NCBI GenBank assembly: GCA_017301995.1
Contig: JAFLEH010000014.1
Span: 62,001 to 126,000 of the forward strand
Direction: 5' to 3'
Length of the DNA stretch: 64,000 bases
Source: Verrucomicrobiota bacterium
GTDB taxonomy: Bacteria; Verrucomicrobiota; Verrucomicrobiia; Verrucomicrobiales; Akkermansiaceae
The first letter of the stretch is position 1. Each line of letters opens with the position of its first letter. The notes under the pieces are model-generated. The model made no database searches, was not told the DNA's origin, and saw only the letters and a program-made list of their open reading frames with translations. The position numbers were made by a program, and so were the translations under genes. Shown in pieces: positions 41,941 through 50,454 of the stretch.

Positions 41941-41988
41941 GGATCATCTGAAATTTCAAATCCGAAGTTTCAAATCCCCTCCCACGCA

Positions 41989-42351
41989 ATGTCCCGCCTT
42001 GATAGAGTCAACGAACTGCTCCGCCGCGAAATCAGCGCGGTGATCCAGCGCGATTACGAATGGCATGGCGCGCTGGTCACGGTCAACGAGGTGGAAACCA
42101 CCCAGGACCTCAAGGAAGGCAAGGTTTGGATCAGCGTGTTGGGCGGCCATCCGCACAATGTGTTGGAAAAGCTCAACCGCGACCACGGTTCCATCCAAGC
42201 CAGAGTGATGAAACGGGTGGTGCTCAAGTCCACTCCGGTGCTCCATTTCCACCACGACAACTCGGCCGTTCGCGGCGTGGGTATCGTCAATCTGCTGGAC
42301 GAGGTCGATAAGTTGCCCAAGGCGCCCGAGGAACCGGAGGAGGAAGTCTAA
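41989..42351 (+). CDS. rbfA: Ribosome-binding factor A
   Basis: Matures the 16S rRNA 5' region and binds 30S. 120 residues of the KH-type fold: MSRLDRVNELLRREISAVIQRDY, VTVNEVETTQDLKEGKVWISVLG, LKSTPVLHFHHDNSAVRGVGIVNLLDEV. Third gene of the operon, 48 bases after infB, with a short A+T-rich spacer between (atttcaaatccgaagtttcaaat). The C-terminus is acidic and short. Confidence 0.96.
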   Translation: MSRLDRVNELLRREISAVIQRDYEWHGALVTVNEVETTQDLKEGKVWISVLGGHPHNVLEKLNRDHGSIQARVMKRVVLKSTPVLHFHHDNSAVRGVGIVNLLDEVDKLPKAPEEPEEEV

Positions 42352-42391
42352 CACGGAGCTGGGCGCGCGGCATCGTCCGCGGATAGGAACC

Positions 42392-45316
42392 TCATTTTCC
42401 CCGGATCTCCGAAGCGCCCGGATAGGGAGCCACTTCCGCCGCGCGGATCACCGCGCCGTGGCTTGTCTGGCGCAATCCCAACAGGATCGTGTTCTTCGCG
42501 CCCGGTCCGGTCCGCAGCCAGCATTCGGGTAGAAAGAATTCCCGCTGGGGACCACGCTCGAAATGCCGTCCGATGTCGTGCCCGTTGAGCCACATGTAGC
42601 CGTTGCCCGAGGCATTGATCCGGAGCATCCACGGCGTCCACACTCCCGGGTCCGGCGCCGGAAGTTCGAACTCCAGACGATACCAGGTCACAAGCCCGTC
42701 CGGCGTACCCGATGGTTGGTTGCCGTTGCCCTTCCGCGGGATCGGGTTTCCGGTTTCAAGCGCCACGGACTCCCAACCGTTAGGCCGGAAATCCGCGTGG
42801 GTCCAGCCCGCGGCGATCCCGCCAAGGTCCGGAGCCCACTCCAGGGACAATCGGCGCGAAATGTCCCCTTTGTCGGCACCAAGTCCGGCATGATCGATTC
42901 CGCACAACTCCTCCATCGGTACATATCCGTGCTCGTGGCCGATGTTTTCGTAAACCATCGTGATCTCGTTGGGGCCGGCGCGCAACAATCCAGAGACCTC
43001 GAAAATGTTATGAAAATCCGCAGAACCTATCCGTTTGTGGGAGAGTGAGGAATCCCGCCAGATGCCATCCGACCACTCGCGATCCGGACTGACGCGCGGG
43101 GCAAGCTTTCCGTTCACCCGTGCGGCCACCAGGTCCCGGCTCAGCGTGTGGACCAGCAGCCGGCTGAGCCCCGGAATCTCCGGTTCCGCCAGATCGATCC
43201 GCCCCCGATACATCACATACCGGACATCGTTGATGCCCAGTTCGGGGAGCGACTTTCCATCCGGAAGCGCCTGCCACGGCCCGTCAAGCGGGTCCGCCCG
43301 GCGCAGCGCGGCGGCGATCCTAACCGCACCGGGTTCCTTCCCGGGCCGGGCGATCGGTTTCTGCGGCTTGGGATACCAGGTTCCCTCGGCGGGCTGTTTC
43401 CCCGGAGGAATCACCAGCACTTTGGCACCGAGCGGATCGAGTTGATAGACCACGCCGAACGGAGCCACGCGAACATCGCCCGCCGCGCCTGTTCCTCCCT
43501 TTACCGCCACCTTTTCGCCATACTGGTTGATGTTGAACAACGGTTCCCCCGCCGCCGCTTCCTTCCCAGGAACGACGGTCAGCGTGCCCGATGCGGGAGC
43601 CTTGGCGTCCGCATTGTGAAGAAACACGAACCGCGTCCCATCCGCTGACACGCGAACGCCGCCTTGGACCGGCTTCGGAGCGCCGCGCAGCTCGCAGGGA
43701 CCGCCCTCCGAACGCAACAGCCGCGACTCGTTCTCCAGGATGAACTCGGAAATCCCCCGCGCGACATCGTATTTCGCTCCCCGCGCGCCGGACTCGCGGA
43801 TCGCCGCGTTGTAGTCATAGGTCGTCGTCATCCCCCGCGCGCCCCAACCGCCGAAATGCGTGCCGCCGAAAAACATATATGGATTGAGTCCGGTCGCCCC
43901 GCCAAGCAAGGACATCATGTGGATGGCATTCGAGTGCCGGGCGTCGGAATAGTTTTCCTCGCTCAGCCCGCCACCGACGGTTGAGAACCATCCGCCCTGC
44001 AATTCCGTGACGAATCCCGGCGAATCCGGCTGCCGCCGCCTCAGTCCGGCCATCCGCGTGGCGCAGCCCGCCGCATCGGTCAGGCCGATGTAATAGTTGT
44101 CGCAATCGAACACCTGCGAGAGCACGGGATCCATGCTGCCACGGCATTCCTCGGTGGCACAGGTGAACACGGGAACCTCCACCCCGGCGGCGGCCACCGC
44201 CTGATAGAGCGCGCGCAACAACTCGGGTTTGCCGGGACACGAGTGATGGTTGTACTCGTTTTCAATCTGCACCATGATGATTCCCTTGCGTCCGGGTTCC
44301 TTCCGGGTGAGCTGCTCGCGGGCGAACAACCCGCACGCGGCCCGATACCAATGCGCGCTCCACGCGATGTGGGCCGCGTCCGCGCCGCGCAGCCAAAGAT
44401 CGCCCTTTCCGGGCCCGAACTTCGCGAGCCACCGCGGATAGCCGCCGCCCGCCCACTCGGCGCAAATGAACGGCCCCGGCCGAACGATGGTGTAAAACCC
44501 GAACTCGTCCTGCGCCATTCTGAGCCATTCGCCAACCTCCGTTAGATCAACCTGCGAGAAGTCCTCCAATCCGGACGGCATGTTCCTTTCGTGCCAATTC
44601 CAAGGCACATACGTCTCCACCGTGTTGAAGCCGGCCTCTTTGATCGCGCGGAAACGGTCGCGCCACAATTCGCGCGGGCAGCGGAAATAGTGGAACGCGG
44701 CGCTGTAAATGAACGTGTCCCGGCCTTCGATCGTCATGCAGTGGCCGTCATAACGGATCCGATCCGGATGGGGAAAGCGCTTGGGCAGGGTGAACGCGGA
44801 TGTCGGATAGGTCGTTTCCTTGCCGGTGATTCTCGCCTCCGCCCAATCGGCGTGGTCGTTGCCGATGCCGTCGCCCGCATCGTCCGCCAGCAACCCGAGC
44901 TGTCGGACACCCGCCAACGGAACATCCGCCTGTTTGACGGAATCACCCGCCCGCATGACGCCGCTGTTCCAGACCTCTCTCCCATCGGCCAACACCCGGA
45001 ACACCACCGAACCACCCTTGGCCGGAACCTCATCATCCACCCCCACCCATGCCGTGAACCGTTCGGCCTTGCCGTCCAATCTAACCGAAAACCGGCTCGC
45101 GGCGTGGGTGCCGATCCCGGTCGCGAATTTCCGGCCTCCGATGGAAAGCGGCTTGCCATTCACCGAGCGGTCCGCGCGAGCCTCGCCCCATCCCTGGGCC
45201 ACGGCCGATAGATCGAGCGAGCCTAACGAAACCTCCGCCGCATCCGCGCGGGGACTATCGAAAAATGCCAGCACACACGCGAGCAAACCAAACGGGCCGG
45301 AAATCAGAGGTTTCAT
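42392..45316 (-). CDS. GH35 beta-galactosidase with N-terminal NPCBM domain
   Basis: 974 residues. Signal peptide (MKPLISGPFGLLACVLAFFDSPRADAA), then an NPCBM-type carbohydrate-binding module (about 28-165: GIGTHAASRFSVRLDGK, FTAWVGVDDEV), the GH35 barrel (about 180-530) with TVETYVPWNWHE, GFYTIVRPGPFICAEWAGGGYPRWL, the acid/base motif MVQIENEY and GFVTELQGGWF as the nucleophile region, and C-terminal beta domains (about 640-974). It is likely exported to the periplasm or outside to hydrolyse terminal beta-galactosides of polysaccharides or mucins. Start at ATG 45316 fits the signal peptide. Convergent with rbfA, 40 bases between stops. Confidence 0.93.
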   Translation of the reverse strand: MKPLISGPFGLLACVLAFFDSPRADAAEVSLGSLDLSAVAQGWGEARADRSVNGKPLSIGGRKFATGIGTHAASRFSVRLDGKAERFTAWVGVDDEVPAKGGSVVFRVLADGREVWNSGVMRAGDSVKQADVPLAGVRQLGLLADDAGDGIGNDHADWAEARITGKETTYPTSAFTLPKRFPHPDRIRYDGHCMTIEGRDTFIYSAAFHYFRCPRELWRDRFRAIKEAGFNTVETYVPWNWHERNMPSGLEDFSQVDLTEVGEWLRMAQDEFGFYTIVRPGPFICAEWAGGGYPRWLAKFGPGKGDLWLRGADAAHIAWSAHWYRAACGLFAREQLTRKEPGRKGIIMVQIENEYNHHSCPGKPELLRALYQAVAAAGVEVPVFTCATEECRGSMDPVLSQVFDCDNYYIGLTDAAGCATRMAGLRRRQPDSPGFVTELQGGWFSTVGGGLSEENYSDARHSNAIHMMSLLGGATGLNPYMFFGGTHFGGWGARGMTTTYDYNAAIRESGARGAKYDVARGISEFILENESRLLRSEGGPCELRGAPKPVQGGVRVSADGTRFVFLHNADAKAPASGTLTVVPGKEAAAGEPLFNINQYGEKVAVKGGTGAAGDVRVAPFGVVYQLDPLGAKVLVIPPGKQPAEGTWYPKPQKPIARPGKEPGAVRIAAALRRADPLDGPWQALPDGKSLPELGINDVRYVMYRGRIDLAEPEIPGLSRLLVHTLSRDLVAARVNGKLAPRVSPDREWSDGIWRDSSLSHKRIGSADFHNIFEVSGLLRAGPNEITMVYENIGHEHGYVPMEELCGIDHAGLGADKGDISRRLSLEWAPDLGGIAAGWTHADFRPNGWESVALETGNPIPRKGNGNQPSGTPDGLVTWYRLEFELPAPDPGVWTPWMLRINASGNGYMWLNGHDIGRHFERGPQREFFLPECWLRTGPGAKNTILLGLRQTSHGAVIRAAEVAPYPGASEIRGK

Positions 45317-45388
45317 GGTTTCAAGAGCGCGCGTAGCAAACCACGCCCAAGCGGAAATCACAAGCGGAAACCCCACCCCCAGCGGCGG

Positions 45389-46513
45389 CTAATCCCCCAA
45401 ACAGGTCCCCACCCTGCGTGCGCTGGCCAGCCACGGATGATCCGCGGGGATATACTTCACCTTGCCGGCCACCTCGCCGATCGGCACCGGAACGGTCGTC
45501 CCGCCCTGGATCGCCACCATCACGCCGAACTCACCTTGTTCCAACAACTCGGCGCAACGCGTTCCCAGTCGCGTGGCCAACAGGCGATCCGTGGCGGACG
45601 GCGCGCCTCCACGCTGCACATATCCGAGGATCGTCACCCGCGCCTCAAGACCCGTGAGTTCCTCCAACTCTCTCGAAAGCCTCCAGGTGTTTCCCGTATG
45701 ACGGGCTTCCAGCCTCGCAAGCGCCGATGCCGCACGCTGGCGGGTGTCTTCGGTTCTCGCCTTGCGCTTGCGTTCGCCGGCCGCGGCCAGCGCCTTGGCA
45801 TCCTTGGCCGAAACCGCACCCTCGGCCACCGCGACGATGGAAAACGAAGTCCCGAACGCATACCGGCGCCGGATGGCAGCCGCAATACACTCCACATCGT
45901 AAGGAATCTCCGGCACCAGAATCACATCCGCCCCACCGGCGATGCCCGCGCCCAACGCGAGCCACCCGGCACGGTGCCCCATCACCTCGGCCACGATGAT
46001 CCGGTGGTGGCTATGGGCCGTGCTGTGCAGGCGGTCGATGGCCTCGGTTGCGATCCCCATCGACGTGTCGAAACCGATCGTCGTTTCGGTTAGCGCGAGA
46101 TCGTTGTCGATCGTCTTAGGCAGCGTGATCACATTCAGCCCTTTCTGCACCAGTCGGTAGGCGTTTTTGTGGGTGCCTCCGCCGCCGATACAGACCAGAG
46201 CGTCGAGCCGGTTGCGCTGATAGGTCGCGGCGATGGCGTCGGTCATGTCGCGGACCTCGCCGCCCACCTCCATCCGATGGGGTTTGTCGCGCCCGGTGCC
46301 GAGGATCGTCCCACCGATGGTCAGGATGCCGGCTAGGGCGGTCTTGTCGAGTTGGGTCCACTGGTTTTCCACCAGACCGCGGAAACCGTCCTTGAAACCA
46401 AGCACGCGGATCCCGCGGTCGAGCGCGGCCTTGCCCACGCCGCGAATGGCCGCATTGAGCCCGGGGCTGTCGCCCCCGGCGGTTAGTATGCCGATTCGTT
46501 TTACCTTCGCCAT
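45389..46513 (-). CDS. pfkA: 6-phosphofructokinase, unusual active site
   Basis: Phosphorylates fructose 6-phosphate at C1 in glycolysis. 374 residues with GGDSPGLNA, TIGGTILGTGRDKP, PKTIDND (132-138, catalytic Asp present), EVMGHRAGWLA, VPEIPYD and GYVQRGGAPSA. The glycine loop that is normally GGDGT/S reads GGGGT (110-114): the Mg-binding Asp is replaced by Gly. The residue pair at the classical donor-determining positions is Gly (ATP-like) and Lys (as in PKTIDND, pyrophosphate-like), so the phosphoryl donor cannot be assigned by eye. The ATG 46513 start fits the family; 73 bases separate it from the GH35 gene downstream, likely a separate unit. Confidence 0.92.
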   Translation of the reverse strand: MAKVKRIGILTAGGDSPGLNAAIRGVGKAALDRGIRVLGFKDGFRGLVENQWTQLDKTALAGILTIGGTILGTGRDKPHRMEVGGEVRDMTDAIAATYQRNRLDALVCIGGGGTHKNAYRLVQKGLNVITLPKTIDNDLALTETTIGFDTSMGIATEAIDRLHSTAHSHHRIIVAEVMGHRAGWLALGAGIAGGADVILVPEIPYDVECIAAAIRRRYAFGTSFSIVAVAEGAVSAKDAKALAAAGERKRKARTEDTRQRAASALARLEARHTGNTWRLSRELEELTGLEARVTILGYVQRGGAPSATDRLLATRLGTRCAELLEQGEFGVMVAIQGGTTVPVPIGEVAGKVKYIPADHPWLASARRVGTCLGD

Positions 46514-46619
46514 CTGAGGATGACGCAAGAAAACCCGGAAGCCGCGCCGCCGTCAACCCGAAACACGGATCCCCCGATTGGTATTGCCATTCCCGGCGTT
46601 TCCGGCTACCCAAGTCCGG

Positions 46620-48176
46620 ATGCCACGCCGCAAACAGGCCCAGCCGCCCTCCACCCAGCCTGATCTCCTCTCCGCCCTGCACATCGGAGCGGGGTCGGTT
46701 TCGCTGATGATCGCCGAACAACACGCGGACGGCACCATCCATCCGGTGGATTTCCTCGAAAAACCCGCGCCGCTGGCCCGCGACATCTTCCGACTCGGCT
46801 ACGTCCATCCGTCCACCATCGAGCAGATCGTCCACATCATCCGCGACTACCAGCAATCGCTCCGCGAACTCGGGCTGGACCCGCACCAGATCACCCGCGC
46901 GGTGACCACCAACATCCTCAGCGAGTCGCTCAACCACGAAACCGTGATGAACCGGGTCCGCATCGCCTGCGGACTCCGCCTGACCACGATCGACGACGGC
47001 GAGATGACCCGCCTGATCTATCTGAAAACCCGACGGCGGCTGCGGCATTTGCCATCCCTTCGGGAACATAACACGCTGGTGGTCCACGTCGGTCCGGGAA
47101 ACACCCGCGCGCTGCTGTTCCAGGACGGCCTGATCACCCGCTACACCAGCTACCGGATGGGCACCCACCGGACCCGCGAGGCGGTGGAGGGATCGCACGC
47201 CGACGGCACCGCCATGCTGCGCGTGATCCGCGAGCATGTGTCCGGAAACCTCGCCCAGATCCGCTTCGATTTCTCCGACATCACGCTGAACGCGCTGATT
47301 CTGATAGGTTATGAGATCCAGTCGGTCGCCATTCCGCTGACCCGGCGCCAGGCGCAGTGCCCCGTGAAAAGGTTCCGCCAATTCACCATCGAGACGTCAA
47401 CCCTCAGCGAGGTCGAGTCGGTGAAGCGGTTTCAGCTCGACTATCAAACCGCCGAAGCGTTGCTGCCCGCTCTGGAAATCAATCTGGCCATCGCCGAGAC
47501 GCTGGCGCAGCCGGAAGTCCACATCCCCTCGACCGAATACGAGCAGGGACTCCTCCACGACTTGCTGCTGTCCCGCGACCTAACCGGTAATTTCTCCGAA
47601 GAAGTGCTCCGCTCCGCCCGGATTCTGGCGGAGCGCTATCAGTCGGATCCCCGCCACGGCGCCCACGTCGGCGCACTGTGCGAACGGTTTTTCACCGAAC
47701 TGGCCGACCTCCATCAGCTATCCGCCCACGACGCCCTGTTGCTCCAGGTCGCCGCGATCCTCCACGAGGTCGGCACCTATATCAGTCCGCGCGCCCACCA
47801 CAAGCACTCGGAATATATCATTCTCAACTCGGAGATTTTCGGACTTGATCGGCTGGACGTCACCATGGTCGCGCTGATCGCCCGCTACCACCGCCACTCC
47901 GGACCGAAACACGACCACCCGGCCTACGCGGCGCTGACCACCGACGACCGGATCCGCATCTGCAAACTCGCCGCCATCCTCCGCGTGGCCGACGCGCTCG
48001 AACGCACCCACCACCAGCGGGTTTCCCAGATCGAGATCCGACGTGAACCCAACAAACTCCGCCTCCGCCTGCCCAGCATCGCCGACGCCGCGGTCGAACG
48101 CCTCGCCATGGCCTCCAAAGGCGACCTCTTCGAACAGGTTTTCGGCCTAACCGTCGTGATCGACGAGGACGGTTGA
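46620..48176 (+). CDS. Ppx/GppA-like protein with degenerate ASKHA sites and HD-like domain
   Basis: 518 residues in the architecture of exopolyphosphatase/pppGpp phosphohydrolase: ASKHA fold (about 18-310) and an HD-type C-terminal domain (about 345-470, VAAILHEVGTYISPRAHHKHSEYIILNSEIFG). It is followed 47 bases later by ppk1. The residues that define the enzyme are altered: the phosphate loop D(I/L)GSNS is HIGAGS (21-26), and the DIGGGS loop is HVGPGN (156-161); DDGEMTRLIYL retains the Glu. The HD motif reads HE (382-383). This suggests a nonhydrolytic, sensing or regulatory role (binding polyphosphate or ppGpp) rather than catalysis. ATG 46620 is the likely start. Confidence 0.85.
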   Translation: MPRRKQAQPPSTQPDLLSALHIGAGSVSLMIAEQHADGTIHPVDFLEKPAPLARDIFRLGYVHPSTIEQIVHIIRDYQQSLRELGLDPHQITRAVTTNILSESLNHETVMNRVRIACGLRLTTIDDGEMTRLIYLKTRRRLRHLPSLREHNTLVVHVGPGNTRALLFQDGLITRYTSYRMGTHRTREAVEGSHADGTAMLRVIREHVSGNLAQIRFDFSDITLNALILIGYEIQSVAIPLTRRQAQCPVKRFRQFTIETSTLSEVESVKRFQLDYQTAEALLPALEINLAIAETLAQPEVHIPSTEYEQGLLHDLLLSRDLTGNFSEEVLRSARILAERYQSDPRHGAHVGALCERFFTELADLHQLSAHDALLLQVAAILHEVGTYISPRAHHKHSEYIILNSEIFGLDRLDVTMVALIARYHRHSGPKHDHPAYAALTTDDRIRICKLAAILRVADALERTHHQRVSQIEIRREPNKLRLRLPSIADAAVERLAMASKGDLFEQVFGLTVVIDEDG

Positions 48177-48223
48177 GGCGGCCGCCCGTTTGTTCATTCC
48201 CAGCACACCACCACCACCTAACC

Positions 48224-50317
48224 ATGCCTCCCTTCATCAACCGCGAACTTTCCTGGCTGGAGTTCAACCAGCGCGTGCTCAACGAGGCGATGCGCAATGA
48301 TCTTCCGCTGTTGGAACGGATCAAGTTTCTCGCCATCACGGCGTCCAACCTCGACGAATTCTTCCAGGTCCGGGTGGGCGGGCTGATGTTGCTTCACCGC
48401 AGCGGACGCAAGACCGCCGATCCGTCCGGATTGAGCCCGTCGAAATGCCTGGGCGCGATTCGCCAGCGGGTGCTCGCGATGAACTCCGACCAATACACGT
48501 TGCTGGCCGCCACCTTGTTACCCGCGCTGGAAGATGCCGGCATCCGACTGCTCAAGGTGAGCGAACTGCCGCTGCTCCAGGCGACCAAGGCCGCATCCGT
48601 ATTCGAAGAAACGATCCTTCCCCTGCTCACGCCGCTCGCCGTCGAGCCGGAACAACCGCCGCCCGTCATTCCGGGGCTCAACCTCGTGGTGGCCTGCCGC
48701 CTGACCGATCCGGAGAACCAAACCGTCCGCCACGCGCTGATTCCGATCCCCGAAAATCTCGGGCGCCGCGTGCCGATCGCCTTGGAGGAAACCGCACACG
48801 CCTTCGTGCTCATCGAGGACCTCGTTGCGAGCCATGCGGGTTCCCTGTTTCCCGGCGAAACGGTCACTTCCACCACCGCCTTCCGCGTCACCCGCAACGG
48901 TGACATTGCGGTGCAGGAAGAAGACGCCACCGATCTGGCGGACGAAATGGAGGAGGTTCTAACCGCACGCCGGTTCGCCGACACGGTCCGCCTAGAACTC
49001 CGGAGCGACGCGCCACGCGAGCTTGCCAAGCTGGTTCAGGAAGTCACCGGGGCCACCGCCCAGGAAATCTACCGCTGCGATGGACCACCCGGTCTGGCCT
49101 CGTTCATGGAAATGGCGTTCCTACCCGGTTTCGATCATCTCCGTGACGCCGACTGGCCGCCCCAGCATTCGCCGGCGGTCGTCCCCGGAACCGGCATGTT
49201 CGAAACCATCGCGGCGGGCGACGTGCTGCTGCACCATCCCTACGAATCGTTCGAGCCCGTGCTTAGATTGTTAGAAGAAGCCGCGGCCGATCCCGCCGTC
49301 ATCTCCATCAAACAAGTGCTCTATCGCACCGCCCGTCAGTCGCGGATCATCGACGCCCTGATCACCGCCGCGGAAAACGGCAAGCACGTCACCGTGCTGG
49401 TGGAGCTGAAGGCCCGCTTCGACGAAGCCCGCAATCTCCACCGCGCCGACGAACTCCAGCGCGCCGGCGCCCAGATCGTCTATGGCGTGAAAAACCTCAA
49501 GACCCACGCCAAGATCTGCCTGATCATCCGCCGCGAGTCCGGCCACCTCCGCCGCTACGTCCACCTCGGTACCGGCAATTATAACGAAAGCACCGCGAAA
49601 CTCTACACCGACATATCCTATCTGACCTGCAAGCCGGAGTTCGGAAACGATGCCACGCTGTTTTTCAACGCGGTCACAGGACGCTCCAAGCTGCTGCGTT
49701 TCAAACGGCTGGTCCCCGCCCCCACCGCGATGAAGCCGCTCCTGCTGGACCACATCGCCGGCGAGGCCGAACGTGCCCGCCAAGGACTGCCGGCTCGCAT
49801 TATCGCCAAAGTCAATTCGCTCCAGGACCCGGAAATCATCCGCGCCCTCTACAAGGCCTCCCAAGCCGGCGTCCGCATCCAGCTCAACGTGCGCGGGATC
49901 TGCTGCCTCAAACCCGGAGATCCCAAATACTCGAAAAACATCGAGGTCGTGTCCATCATCGACCGTTTCCTCGAACACGCGCGCATTTTCCACTTCCATC
50001 AGGGCGGGGATTCGCAGGTCTATATCGCCTCCGCCGACTGGATGACCCGCAATCTCGACAAGCGCATCGAACTGATGGTTCCCATCGAGGAACCCGCGCT
50101 GAAACGCCGGCTCGTCCGCGTGCTGGAGTCGTTTTTCAACGACAACACCCAGGCCTACCGGCTGCTTCCCAACGGCGCATCCCAGCGCCTGACCCGCGCC
50201 AAAGGCCAAAAGGCGTTCCGTGTTCAAGACTCTTTCTATCAGCTCGCCCGCAAGGCCGCCAAGGCCCGGGAACACGAACGGTCGATGACTTTCGACCCCT
50301 ACGTGCCGCCCAAATAG
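48224..50317 (+). CDS. ppk1: Polyphosphate kinase 1
   Basis: Makes polyphosphate reversibly from ATP. 697 residues, standard four-domain enzyme: INRELSWLEFNQRVLNEA at the N-terminus, HHPYESFEPVLRLLEEAA, KQVLYRT, VTVLVELKARFDEARN, then GVKNLKTHAKICLIIRRE with the autophosphorylated His (KTHAK), LGTGNYNESTAKLYTDISYLT, and QLNVRGICCLKPGD. All catalytic blocks are present. Paired with the upstream Ppx-like gene as in many genomes. ATG 48224 is used because the upstream extension (to 48173) overlaps the end of the Ppx-like gene and carries no homology. Confidence 0.98.
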   Translation: MPPFINRELSWLEFNQRVLNEAMRNDLPLLERIKFLAITASNLDEFFQVRVGGLMLLHRSGRKTADPSGLSPSKCLGAIRQRVLAMNSDQYTLLAATLLPALEDAGIRLLKVSELPLLQATKAASVFEETILPLLTPLAVEPEQPPPVIPGLNLVVACRLTDPENQTVRHALIPIPENLGRRVPIALEETAHAFVLIEDLVASHAGSLFPGETVTSTTAFRVTRNGDIAVQEEDATDLADEMEEVLTARRFADTVRLELRSDAPRELAKLVQEVTGATAQEIYRCDGPPGLASFMEMAFLPGFDHLRDADWPPQHSPAVVPGTGMFETIAAGDVLLHHPYESFEPVLRLLEEAAADPAVISIKQVLYRTARQSRIIDALITAAENGKHVTVLVELKARFDEARNLHRADELQRAGAQIVYGVKNLKTHAKICLIIRRESGHLRRYVHLGTGNYNESTAKLYTDISYLTCKPEFGNDATLFFNAVTGRSKLLRFKRLVPAPTAMKPLLLDHIAGEAERARQGLPARIIAKVNSLQDPEIIRALYKASQAGVRIQLNVRGICCLKPGDPKYSKNIEVVSIIDRFLEHARIFHFHQGGDSQVYIASADWMTRNLDKRIELMVPIEEPALKRRLVRVLESFFNDNTQAYRLLPNGASQRLTRAKGQKAFRVQDSFYQLARKAAKAREHERSMTFDPYVPPK

Positions 50318-50407
50318 GACCTGCGGGCGCAGGAGGCCCCCAAACTTTGCGGATCCGTCCCGGAATCGGGTCCGGAACCCTGGTTATCGCCACACCACGC
50401 AAAGACA

Positions 50408-50436
50408 TTGACAATACACAAAACCCGGCGTAGTTC
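50408..50436 (+). promoter_or_regulatory. Possible promoter for the giant secreted protease gene
   Basis: A consensus TTGACA at 50408-50413, 17 bases, then a poor TAGTTC at 50431-50436 (2 of 6). Lies 19 bases before the ATG. The -10 is weak, so the real one may be shifted; kept at low confidence. Confidence 0.3.
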
Positions 50437-50454
50437 CTCGGGGGGCTTAATAGT

